DNA of 64,000 nucleotides from contig JBBQGM010000004.1 of the NCBI GenBank assembly GCA_038322995.1, positions 1-64,000 of the forward strand, read 5' to 3'. Source of the stretch: QHXQ01 sp038322995 (GTDB taxonomy: Bacteria; Acidobacteriota; Blastocatellia; Pyrinomonadales; Pyrinomonadaceae). How positions within the stretch are numbered: position 1 is the first letter of the stretch; each line of letters begins with the position of its first letter. The notes beneath the pieces were generated by a model, which made no database searches, was not told the DNA's origin, and worked only from the letters and a program-made list of their open reading frames with translations. The translations under genes were made by a program, and so were the position numbers. This document shows positions 25,562-34,253 of the stretch, piece after piece.

Positions 25562-26485
25562 ATGGAGCCTGAACGGCCCGTCGGGGCAGAGGTGCAGACC
25601 GAAGAGGAACCGGGCAAGGCCGGCGCAATGATAGGCCGTGCGCGCGAGCAGGGGCTGGCATTGCGCGACCGTGCGAAGAAAGAGATGGAAGGGTATAAAG
25701 ACCCGCAGCAGACGCAACTCTGGAAATCGATCTTCCGCGTCTCGCACGACCGCTCCGATCCGCGCAACCGCAGCTTAGCAGTTCTCTCGAACGTATTTCT
25801 GCACTTACACCCGGCCAAAATCAACCGCGATGCCACACGCTATAGTTTCACCTGGGGCATGGGCGGCATCACCTTCTATCTCTTCATTGTGTTGACCTTC
25901 ACGGGGGTGCTCTTGATGTACTACTACCATCCCGTCAAGGGCGCGGCGTTCCGCGACATTCTTTATCTTGAACATGATGTGCCGTTCGGCCGCCTGCTGC
26001 GCAACATGCACCGCTGGGCCGCGCACTTGATGATCATCACCACGTGGCTACACATGTTCCGCGTCGTGCTGACCGGCTCATACAAACGGCCGCGCGAGTT
26101 CAACTGGTGCGTCGGCGTGTTGCTGCTCGTACTGACGATGCTGCTTTCGTTCACGGGTTACTTGCTGCCCGACGATCAACTCGGCTTCTGGGCGGTCACG
26201 GTCGGCACTAACATGGCCCGTGCGACACCGGGCTTCGGCAGTGAAGGGCCGTTCGGCCCGCAACTCGGCATGACGCCATACAACGACGTGCGCTTCGGTT
26301 TGCTCGGCGGGTCAATCGTGGATGCGAATGCGCTGTTGCGCTCTTACATCTGGCACTGCATCGGCATTCCGCTCGTTGCCTCGATCTTTATGGCCGTCCA
26401 CTTCTGGCGCATACGCAAAGATGGTGGCATCTCCGGCCCCGCGCCCGTGATGCTCGAATCGGAGATGAAAGCGGTGAAGCGTTAG
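25562..26485 (+). CDS. qcrB: Cytochrome b, N-terminal (b6-like) subunit
   Basis: A 307-residue membrane protein with four core helices holding two b haems. Helix B carries HRWAAHLMIITTWLH (His-x13-His). Helix D carries two histidines 14 residues apart (HCIGIPL through AVHFW), a spacing typical of b6 and menaquinol-type complexes rather than mitochondrial cytochrome b. An N-terminal cytosolic extension of about 75 residues precedes the first helix. The quinone-site segment SFTGYLLPDDQLGFWA is present. It pairs with the next gene, which supplies the remaining helices. Confidence 0.93.
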   Translation: MEPERPVGAEVQTEEEPGKAGAMIGRAREQGLALRDRAKKEMEGYKDPQQTQLWKSIFRVSHDRSDPRNRSLAVLSNVFLHLHPAKINRDATRYSFTWGMGGITFYLFIVLTFTGVLLMYYYHPVKGAAFRDILYLEHDVPFGRLLRNMHRWAAHLMIITTWLHMFRVVLTGSYKRPREFNWCVGVLLLVLTMLLSFTGYLLPDDQLGFWAVTVGTNMARATPGFGSEGPFGPQLGMTPYNDVRFGLLGGSIVDANALLRSYIWHCIGIPLVASIFMAVHFWRIRKDGGISGPAPVMLESEMKAVKR

Positions 26486-26571
26486 CCGCACACGCAAAAG
26501 ATCGTTGCATTAAGTTTTCTGTCAGGACAAATACTCAGACCGTTGATTGACCGTGAGGAGACAACGGACAG

Positions 26572-27621
26572 ATGCAAGACGTAGCGGATTTTGATGAACC
26601 GAGAGGCGGTTTCCGGCTGACGCGCGGGCGCATTGCGCTCATCGCGGTCGTGCTGTTGACCATCATCGCGTGCTTTTTCGTCGAGGACTGGCATCAGTTG
26701 TGGAGCATCGCGTCGAAGCCGGACAACGTGCCCATCGTGATGATGATGCCGATGGTCGTCTTCTTCACGTGGTTGGGCCTCAAGCAAGCGCGCGACAATG
26801 ACGAACTGGCCGAGCAACTGCAAGCCGACCCGCAGTTGGCCAAGACGCATCACCGCAAGACGCTGCCGTGGCGGCCGGGCTGGGCGCGTGAGTTGCACGT
26901 GTGGCCGTATCTGATCCGCATCGAGTTCATGGCGGCCATCATCGTGACGGTGATTCTCTACGTCTGGTCGATCACGCTAAACGCACCATTAGAAGAGCCG
27001 GCGAATCCGAACCTGACGATGAACCCGTCGAAAGCGCCGTGGTATTTCCTTGGTTTGCAAGAGATGCTCGTCTATTTCGATCCGTGGATCGCGGGCGTCG
27101 TGATGCCAAGCCTGCTCATCATCGGCTTGATGGTGTTTCCGTATGTGGACGCCAGCCCGCTTGGCAACGGCTACTACTCGTGGAAGCAACGGCGCTTCGC
27201 CATCTCGATGTTCCTCTGGGGCTTCTTCATGTGGATCGGGCTGATCATCATCGGCACGTTCATCCGGGGGCCCGGTTGGATTTGGTTCTGGCCCGGCCAG
27301 CGGTGGGATCATAATGCCGTCGTGTATGACCGGAACACAGACCTACATGAATATCTGCACATCACGAGCATGCCGGGGAAACTCATCTTCGGCGCGATCA
27401 TCGTCGGCGGGTTCTATATCGTCGGCGGGCTATTCTTCCACTGGTTGATGACACGCAACGATCTTGACCGCAAGATTCTGGCGCGCACGAGCCTGTTGCA
27501 ATACCTGACGTTTCAGTTCTTCGCCATCACGGTGCTGCTGGCGATGCCGGTGAAACTGTTGTTGCGCCTGTTGCCGATTCACATTAAGTACGTCTGGGTC
27601 ACACCTTGGTTTAACGTCTGA
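26572..27621 (+). CDS. qcrC: Cytochrome b, C-terminal (subunit IV-like) subunit
   Basis: A 349-residue membrane protein supplying the C-terminal helices of split cytochrome b. An extra N-terminal helix (about 20-40) and a second near 57-72 come before the canonical part. The Qo-site motif here reads APWYFLGLQEML in place of the usual PEWY, so the glutamate is replaced by Ala-Pro. Two to three further helices follow. The symbol is by position and usage varies. It sits between the b6-like gene and the multihaem cytochrome. Confidence 0.88.
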   Translation: MQDVADFDEPRGGFRLTRGRIALIAVVLLTIIACFFVEDWHQLWSIASKPDNVPIVMMMPMVVFFTWLGLKQARDNDELAEQLQADPQLAKTHHRKTLPWRPGWARELHVWPYLIRIEFMAAIIVTVILYVWSITLNAPLEEPANPNLTMNPSKAPWYFLGLQEMLVYFDPWIAGVVMPSLLIIGLMVFPYVDASPLGNGYYSWKQRRFAISMFLWGFFMWIGLIIIGTFIRGPGWIWFWPGQRWDHNAVVYDRNTDLHEYLHITSMPGKLIFGAIIVGGFYIVGGLFFHWLMTRNDLDRKILARTSLLQYLTFQFFAITVLLAMPVKLLLRLLPIHIKYVWVTPWFNV

Positions 27622-27647
27622 ACTGTTCAAGTGGAGGAATGCTTAAG

Positions 27648-30600
27648 GTGGCTGAGACATCTGCCGATGATGCGCTGGTTGTAAGAGACTCGAACGAGCC
27701 AACGCGCGATCCAATCGTAAGTCGCTCGACGAGTGGCATCATGCTCATCTGCGCCCTGTTGCTGATGCTCGTGGTGGCGTGGTCGCTGTGGGATGAGGTG
27801 TATGGGCAGCGCCCGTGGAAGAATATGCAGCGCGAGTTCGTGGCGCGCGAAACGCGCTATCTGAAGCGGCTCAAGAAGCAGGGCAACCAGACGGAGAAAG
27901 ACGTGCGCGCGAGCGCCGAGTATCAGCAACTTGAGGCGGACGCACAGGCAGCGAAGCAGACGGCCGAGCCGGCGCGGAAAGAAAAAGAACAGCGGATCAG
28001 GTTTATCGATCAGCAACTCGCGGCCATCACCGAGCCGTTTCAAGAGAAGCGCGGGCATCTGACCGTGGCCAACTATCGCGCCGAGACCGCGTCGCCATCG
28101 AGCAGGAAGCAATATCAAGATGAAGCGACTAAACTCCAGCGGGAGCAGACCGAGGTCGAAATGCCGGTAGCGGGGTCGAGTCAAAAGCAGAAGCAGAAGT
28201 TCGATTACGCGAAACTTAATGACACCTACACGCAACTGAAGGCTGAAAAAGCAAAACTGCTGGCCGAACAGGCCGAGGTGTTGAAGGATTACACAGAGAA
28301 GAATAAGCTGCGCGAAGACTATCTGAAGGATAGCGTCATCGGCTTGACGACTGATCAAGTTGATAAACTTATCGTGCGCAACGATAAGTTCGGCTTCGGG
28401 TTGCACCAGATCAATGTTAACGAATACAACGTCGTGGATCGGTGCGAGACCTGTCACCTGGGCGTGCGCGAGCCGCTGACGCTCACGCCCGCGAGCATGC
28501 GCGGCACGAAGAAGCGGCCCGACGCCGACGCACGGGCTTTTGTCAGTCACCCTACTCCTGAGTTGTTGCAGGTACATGATCCCGACAAGTTCGGCTGTGC
28601 CTCTTGTCATGGCGGCAATGGCCGCGCGACTACATCAGTTGAGAAGGCGCACGGAGGAAATGAGTTCTGGCTACACCCGTTGCACGATAAGGAGAACGCC
28701 GAGGCCGGCTGTCAACAGTGCCACGCAACCGACCGCGTGGTGCAGTTCGCCAAGACGTTGACGCTCGGCAAGGATTTGTTCCAACAGCGCGGCTGCGTCG
28801 GCTGCCATCGCTTCGAGGGCTACGACCGCGAAGCCGATGCGTTGACGGGTGCGCGCCAGCAGATCAAACAACTCGAAGAGCAGATGACCGCGAACGAGCA
28901 CAGCGCCCGCGAGGCTGAGCTTAACGCCGCGACCGCCGCCGATGATACACAGGCGCAGGAGTTGAGCACGCGCGCCACCGCGTTGCGCGTGACGAGCAGC
29001 CAGTTGGCGGCGCGCGTCGAAGAGTTGAACACGCAGGCGCGCTATCTGATGCAGGATCAAAAGAAGGTCGGGCCGAATCTGAAAGATGTGCGATTGAAAC
29101 TGCGCAAGGAATGGATTCCCGAATGGCTGAAAGACCCGCAAAATTTCCGGCCGGGCACGAAGATGCCGTCGTTCTGGTATCTCAACCCCGACCCGAACAT
29201 GTCGCTTTTCAATAGCAAGAATGCCGACGACGAGCGCAAGGCGATAGCCGCGTATCTCTGGCAGTCTGCGTTCGACGGGCAAGCGCCGAAGCAAGAGGGC
29301 GGCGACGCGGGGCACGGCAAAGAGTTGTTCGAGACCAAAGGCTGCATGGCTTGCCATTCGGCGGGCGAAGGCGACCAGCAAATCGGCGGCGACTTCGCGG
29401 CCAATCTGACGCGCGTCGGCGAGAAGGCGAGTTTTGATTATGTCGTGCGTTGGATCTACAACCCGCGCGAGCGTTGGGCCCCCTATTGCCCGAAAGAGAA
29501 GCGCGATCTGACGCGCGAGGATTACGAGAAGAAGGGCAAGCCGTTCGTCTTCGACACAGGACTGCACTCGAAGTGCCCGAACGACGGCGCGGAGTTGCAG
29601 GTGCAGAACATGACGGTGATGCCGAACTTCCGGCTCTCCGTCGGGGATGCGCGCGACATCGCCACATATCTCTTCTCGCTTGGTAATACGCAGTCGAGTT
29701 ATGCCGACGCGTCGTATATGGATGATCCGAATTTGAAGCAGAAAGGCTTCACGCTGATCAAGCAATACGGCTGCGCCGGTTGCCACGAACTCAAAGGCTT
29801 CGAGGAAGAGCAACGCATCGGCAAGGAGTTGACGAACGAGGGCGCGACGCCGCTTGAGCGGCTCGACTTCTCGCTCATGACGCACAACGCTGAGACAGCA
29901 AAAGACCCGTACACGGGTAAGGACAAAGACAAGGACGGCAAAATTGTTGGCGACTGGTACAACCACAAAGGCTTCTTCGAGCATAAGCTGGCCGACCCAT
30001 CCGTCTATGATCGCAACAAGGAGAAAGACCCGCGCGATCATCTGCGCATGCCGAAGCCGTATCTGACGCCGGAATGGAAAAATGCGTTGACGACGTTCCT
30101 GCTCGGCAGCGTCGGGACGGAAGGCGCGAACGTGCCACAGTCGCTTTTCTACAATGCGACCGACCGCAAGCGCGACATCCAGGAGGGCTGGTGGGTTGTC
30201 AAGAAGTACAACTGCATGGGCTGTCATGCGGTGCAGGTTGGGCAGCGGGCGAAACTCGCGGAGTTGCCGCAGTTCATGACGCCTGAAGGCAAAGATCAAT
30301 TGCCGCCCGCGCTCTTCACCGAAGGGGCGCGCGTTGATCCCGAATGGCTGCTCCGCTTCTTAAGCGATCCCAGTTTGAGCGGCGGCGGTTTTGCGTTGAC
30401 CGCGAACGGGCATAGCAACCCGGACGGCGCGAGCAGCAACAGCCAGCAAACAGGCGGCGGGGTCAATCCGGGCGCGAACGCACCGGCGGCGACGAGCAAT
30501 GCAGCGGGCGGGCGCGTGCCTGCGCCGGCCGCTTCGGGCGTTGAAGGTTTACCGCCGCAGCCGGGCGCGAATCGGAACGGCGTGCGTTTGTATCTGAAGC

Positions 30601-31286
30601 CGCGCATGCCGACGTTCAACTTCTCGCCCAACGAGCGCCGCACGCTCGTGCGCTTCTTCCTCGCGGTGGCGTCGCAGCAAGAGCCGTTCTTCAAACGGGA
30701 AGTCGAACCGCTGACGGAGCAAGAACGCAACGTGGCCCGCGCCTTGTTCACGTCGCAGCAAGCGCCGTGTTTGAAGTGTCACTTGACCGGCAACCCGGAG
30801 CACGACAAGAACGCGACCGCGCCCAATTTCCTATTGGCGAGTACGCGCCTGCAACACGGTTGGACGTTCCGCTGGCTGCTCGACCCGCAAAGAGTTATTC
30901 CTGGCACAGCTATGCCCTCTGGGTTATTTAAGAAGGAAGGCGACCGTTGGGTGTTCAGTGCTGATGTACCCAATAGCGGTATGAACGAATATCACGGCGA
31001 TCATGCTGATCTGCTGACGCGCTACATTCTGGAACTCACGCCGGCCGAACAAGCGCGACTAGCGGCTGGAGCGCCCGGCGCAACCGCCGGCCGCTCCCCG
31101 ACCGGTGCGACGCAGAACAATGCGCCCGCGGCCAGCACGCACCACGCAACGCGCACGAGCGCGCTACACCATGCGCGCAGGCAACAAGCGACATTGCGCC
31201 AGCCTGTACCTAAGCGTGCTGGCCGCGCCGTGCGCCCGCCCGCTGTGGTAGCGATGGTGCGACATAGCAGCGGTTTCGCGCCTTGA
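27648..31286 (+). CDS. Large multihaem cytochrome c (eight CxxCH) of the bc complex
   Basis: A protein of about 1,212 residues with one N-terminal membrane anchor (about 25-43) and a coiled-coil region (about 60-235). Eight CxxCH haem motifs follow near residues 265, 317, 355, 383, 565, 708, 856 and 1041. A second coiled coil lies between haems 4 and 5 (about 395-470), with Gly/Asn/Ala-rich linkers near 920-975 and a basic, His-rich tail. Several mono-haem cytochrome c modules appear concatenated, with candidate Met ligands such as GTKMPSFW and GTAMPSGL. It probably replaces cytochrome c1 and passes electrons on. An ATG at 27639 directly abuts GGAGGA, so the GTG at 27648, with proper spacing, is the likelier start. 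Confidence 0.85.
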   Translation: MAETSADDALVVRDSNEPTRDPIVSRSTSGIMLICALLLMLVVAWSLWDEVYGQRPWKNMQREFVARETRYLKRLKKQGNQTEKDVRASAEYQQLEADAQAAKQTAEPARKEKEQRIRFIDQQLAAITEPFQEKRGHLTVANYRAETASPSSRKQYQDEATKLQREQTEVEMPVAGSSQKQKQKFDYAKLNDTYTQLKAEKAKLLAEQAEVLKDYTEKNKLREDYLKDSVIGLTTDQVDKLIVRNDKFGFGLHQINVNEYNVVDRCETCHLGVREPLTLTPASMRGTKKRPDADARAFVSHPTPELLQVHDPDKFGCASCHGGNGRATTSVEKAHGGNEFWLHPLHDKENAEAGCQQCHATDRVVQFAKTLTLGKDLFQQRGCVGCHRFEGYDREADALTGARQQIKQLEEQMTANEHSAREAELNAATAADDTQAQELSTRATALRVTSSQLAARVEELNTQARYLMQDQKKVGPNLKDVRLKLRKEWIPEWLKDPQNFRPGTKMPSFWYLNPDPNMSLFNSKNADDERKAIAAYLWQSAFDGQAPKQEGGDAGHGKELFETKGCMACHSAGEGDQQIGGDFAANLTRVGEKASFDYVVRWIYNPRERWAPYCPKEKRDLTREDYEKKGKPFVFDTGLHSKCPNDGAELQVQNMTVMPNFRLSVGDARDIATYLFSLGNTQSSYADASYMDDPNLKQKGFTLIKQYGCAGCHELKGFEEEQRIGKELTNEGATPLERLDFSLMTHNAETAKDPYTGKDKDKDGKIVGDWYNHKGFFEHKLADPSVYDRNKEKDPRDHLRMPKPYLTPEWKNALTTFLLGSVGTEGANVPQSLFYNATDRKRDIQEGWWVVKKYNCMGCHAVQVGQRAKLAELPQFMTPEGKDQLPPALFTEGARVDPEWLLRFLSDPSLSGGGFALTANGHSNPDGASSNSQQTGGGVNPGANAPAATSNAAGGRVPAPAASGVEGLPPQPGANRNGVRLYLKPRMPTFNFSPNERRTLVRFFLAVASQQEPFFKREVEPLTEQERNVARALFTSQQAPCLKCHLTGNPEHDKNATAPNFLLASTRLQHGWTFRWLLDPQRVIPGTAMPSGLFKKEGDRWVFSADVPNSGMNEYHGDHADLLTRYILELTPAEQARLAAGAPGATAGRSPTGATQNNAPAASTHHATRTSALHHARRQQATLRQPVPKRAGRAVRPPAVVAMVRHSSGFAP

Positions 31287-31336
31287 ACATTTACGGCCTA
31301 ATCAGGCGCGGCTTATTTCCTTTAGGAGACCACATC

Positions 31337-32233
31337 ATGCCCTTTAATCGTGTGCGCAAAATGCTTGCGCTGCTACTCGCAGCCGCTTTGCTCTCGTTCG
31401 CCTTCGCCGCTTGTAGTAGCGATGATGAAGACGAGGCCGACGACAACTCGAACTCGGCCGATACTACGGCCGCCGGCCCGAAATACACGCCGAGCGGTAA
31501 CGAAGGGCAACTCACCGGCACTATCGCCTTTAACGGTACCGCGCCCGAACTTAAACCGATCAGCATGGACGCAGACGCCGCCTGCGCACAGAATAATCCG
31601 AACCCACGTACCGAAGATGTCGTCGTCAAAGATGGCAAGCTGGCAAACGTCTTCGTCTATATCAAAGACGGCAAGACGGCTGATGGCAAGCCGATCAGCA
31701 ACATGACGTGGGACATACCGGCCACAGAAGTTGCCCTCGACCAGCACGGATGTCACTACGTGCCGCACGTAATCGGTGTTATGGCCGGGCAGAAGTTGAA
31801 GATTACCAACAGCGATCAGACGACGCACAACGTGCATCCTTTGCCGACCAAAGGCAACACCGAATGGAATCAATCGCAGTCGGCCGGCGCACCGCCGCTC
31901 GAAAAAACATTCGCGCGGCCCGAAGTGGTCATCCCCGTCAAGTGTAATCAGCACCCCTGGATGAAGTCCTATGTGGGCGTGGTGCGCAGTCCGCTCTACG
32001 CGGTCTCGGCGGAAGATGGCAAGTTCACGATCACGGGCGTGCCGCCGGGCACTTACACCGTTGTTGCGCTGCATGAGAAGTATGGCGAGAAGACGATGTC
32101 GGTCACGGTCGGGGCGAAAGAGATCAAGACGCAGGATTTCTCATTCGATGCGACGGGGCCGACCGCGCAGCTTTTCGGCGGCGCGTTTCGCATCGAACCG
32201 GCGCTCGAAATCTCGATGCCGATGAAACATTAA
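31337..32233 (+). CDS. Cupredoxin-like lipoprotein with carboxypeptidase-regulatory-like domain
   Basis: A 298-residue lipoprotein. The lipobox FAFAAC lies near residue 25, followed by an acidic Asp/Asn/Ser linker. The middle domain resembles a cupredoxin: a TTHNVH histidine and the CNQHPWM segment give Cys-x2-His-x2-Met ligands of a type 1 copper site. The C-terminal part is a small beta domain of the carboxypeptidase regulatory type (FTITGVPPGTYTVVALH). It lies between the cytochrome bc and oxidase genes and could shuttle electrons between the two. The ATG at 31337 has TAGGAG upstream. Copper binding is inferred from motif spacing. Confidence 0.8.
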   Translation: MPFNRVRKMLALLLAAALLSFAFAACSSDDEDEADDNSNSADTTAAGPKYTPSGNEGQLTGTIAFNGTAPELKPISMDADAACAQNNPNPRTEDVVVKDGKLANVFVYIKDGKTADGKPISNMTWDIPATEVALDQHGCHYVPHVIGVMAGQKLKITNSDQTTHNVHPLPTKGNTEWNQSQSAGAPPLEKTFARPEVVIPVKCNQHPWMKSYVGVVRSPLYAVSAEDGKFTITGVPPGTYTVVALHEKYGEKTMSVTVGAKEIKTQDFSFDATGPTAQLFGGAFRIEPALEISMPMKH

Positions 32234-32352
32234 AAGTTAAGCGGCGGCACGGCTGTTTATTTCATCTTTCGCCGTCGCGCGCTGCTTGCCGGTCTGCCGC
32301 GCCCGATGCAACACTCTGCGCAACTTAAATCACGCGGGCGGGAATTGAAATT

Positions 32353-33267
32353 GTGATCGAAGAGATTGAACTAACCAGAGAGCCATTGCCCACGCCGCTT
32401 GTGCGCACGGCGACGCGGGCGCGCGTCGCCGCCTACGTCGAACTAACGAAGCCGCGCATTACCTTGCTCGTCATGCTGACCACGGCCGCCGGCTATTTCC
32501 TCGGCGCGGGGCGCACGCTCAATTACGTCGGCTTCCTGCACACGATGGTCGGCACGGGGTTACTCTCGTCGGGCATTGCCGCGCTCAATCAGGTGATGGA
32601 GCGTGAGTTGGACGCGCGCATGCGGCGCACGGTGCTGCGCCCGCTCCCGTCAGGGCGCGTCACGCCGCGCGCGGCTTATGTCTACGGCGCGGCGTTGACG
32701 GTTTTGGCGGAATTGTACCTATTGGTTTTCGTCAATCCGCTCTCAGCCCTACTCGGCTTGTCCGTCGTCATCGGCTACGTGTTTTGCTACACGCCGCTCA
32801 AGACGCGCTCGTCGCTTTCGACCCTCGTCGGCGCATTTCCCGGCGCAGTGCCGCCACTCCTTGGTTGGGCCGCGGCCACGGGCCACGTGAGCGCGGAAGG
32901 CTTGGTGTTGTTCGCGATCCTGTTCGTGTGGCAGTTCCCGCACTTCTTTGCCATCGCGTGGATGTACCGCGAAGATTATGCGCGGGCGGGCATCTTGATG
33001 TTGCCGGTCGTCGAACCGGAAGGGCGGCTGACGAAACAACAGATCGTGGTGTGGACATTACTGCTCGTGCCTGTGAGCCTTGCGCCGACCGCCCTCGGGC
33101 TGTCCGGCATGATCTACTTTGTGGGCGCGCTAATCTTAGGCGCGTTGTTTCTGTGGACGAGCGTCGCCGCTTTTCTAACGCTCTCGCGGCGCAACGCGCG
33201 CCGCGTCCTGCTCGCGTCGGTGTTATACCTGCCGTTCCTGTTCGGCCTGATGGTGTTGAATCAGTGA
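32353..33267 (+). CDS. ctaB: Protohaem IX farnesyltransferase
   Basis: A 304-residue UbiA-superfamily membrane enzyme with about nine helices that converts haem b to haem O for the oxidase. The first Asp-rich site is in NQVMERELDARMRRT and the second in the YREDYARAG region. LVMLTTAAGY is typical of CtaB/CyoE. The start is GTG with a weak ribosome-binding site. It is followed directly by the oxidase genes it serves. Confidence 0.94.
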   Translation: MIEEIELTREPLPTPLVRTATRARVAAYVELTKPRITLLVMLTTAAGYFLGAGRTLNYVGFLHTMVGTGLLSSGIAALNQVMERELDARMRRTVLRPLPSGRVTPRAAYVYGAALTVLAELYLLVFVNPLSALLGLSVVIGYVFCYTPLKTRSSLSTLVGAFPGAVPPLLGWAAATGHVSAEGLVLFAILFVWQFPHFFAIAWMYREDYARAGILMLPVVEPEGRLTKQQIVVWTLLLVPVSLAPTALGLSGMIYFVGALILGALFLWTSVAAFLTLSRRNARRVLLASVLYLPFLFGLMVLNQ

Positions 33268-33339
33268 TTCGTTAAGCGTAAAAGGTGACTTGAGCAAACT
33301 TTCAGTTTGCTGTTCATGGTAGCTGTAAGGAGACCTAAG

Positions 33340-34197
33340 ATGGGCCGTGTGTTCGGTGTGCTGCTCTGGCTGATAACGGTGTTGACGGTCTGGATGTTTG
33401 TGAGCGGCAAGTGGTGGTTTCCGCCCGCGATCACAGATCACGGGCCGGCTTACGACCGGCAGTTTTTAGTCACGATCATCGTGGTCGGCCTCGCCTTCGC
33501 GGGCGCACAGATCGCGCTCGGCTACATGCTCTGGCGCTACGGCGCACGCCGCGACGACACCACGTACGGCATCTACTCGCACGGCAACAACCGCGTTGAG
33601 ATGTTATGTGCCGGCGTCACCTTTTTCATCTTCGTCACGCTCGGAGTGTTCGGCCAGAGCGTCTGGGCGTCGCTCCATTTCCACGACGCGCCGGCCGGCG
33701 CGGCGCAGGTGCATGTCGTCGCGCAACAGTTCCAGTGGAATTTTCAATACCCCGGCGCAGACAAAGTGTTTGGCCGCACCGACCCGGCGAAGATTAAAGA
33801 TGCGGACTTGAACTTCGTCGGCCTCGATGAGACCGATCCGGCCGCGAAAGATGATCAAGTGGTGACAATCCTTGTGATGCCCGTCAATCGCGATGTCGAA
33901 TTGTCGATGACCTCGAAGGACGTGACACACGATCTCTGGGTGCCGGAATTGCGCTTCAAGCAGGACGTGGTGCCGGGACTAAACATCAAAGTGCATTTCA
34001 AGCCGGTGAAAACCGGCCGCTTCGAGTTGGCCTGCGCCGAACTCTGCGGGCAGTTGCACTTCAAGATGAAAAGTTTCCTGATCGTTTTGCCGGAGACCGA
34101 TTACGACGCGCTGATGCAACTGCCGCAAGCACAATTTCAGGCGCGCATCACGGAATTGAACAAACAACCGTTGGGCTTGCCCGGCCAAGTATATTGA
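33340..34197 (+). CDS. ctaC: Cytochrome c oxidase subunit II
   Basis: A 285-residue subunit with two transmembrane helices and a periplasmic cupredoxin domain binding CuA. The ligand motif CAELCGQLHFKM is complete (Cys-x3-Cys-x3-His-x2-Met), and the upstream histidine is in TKDVTHDLWVP. There is no fused cytochrome c domain. The ATG at 33340 has AAGGAG upstream. It receives electrons from cytochrome c or the cupredoxin and passes them to subunit I. Confidence 0.95.
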   Translation: MGRVFGVLLWLITVLTVWMFVSGKWWFPPAITDHGPAYDRQFLVTIIVVGLAFAGAQIALGYMLWRYGARRDDTTYGIYSHGNNRVEMLCAGVTFFIFVTLGVFGQSVWASLHFHDAPAGAAQVHVVAQQFQWNFQYPGADKVFGRTDPAKIKDADLNFVGLDETDPAAKDDQVVTILVMPVNRDVELSMTSKDVTHDLWVPELRFKQDVVPGLNIKVHFKPVKTGRFELACAELCGQLHFKMKSFLIVLPETDYDALMQLPQAQFQARITELNKQPLGLPGQVY

Positions 34198-34253
34198 GCA
34201 GCAACGAAGTATTGCCGATCAGTTGAGCCGCAATGCGAGAGGAAGGACAGAGC

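Noticed and set aside
27627..28610. 327-codon open frame on the minus strand
   Set aside because: Antisense to the cytochrome c coiled-coil region. The Leu-rich translation mirrors Lys/Gln/Glu codons of the real gene.
28671..30299. 542-codon open frame on the minus strand
   Set aside because: It lies entirely opposite the multihaem cytochrome gene, has no recognisable domain and has the Arg/Leu-rich composition expected from an antisense frame in GC-rich DNA.
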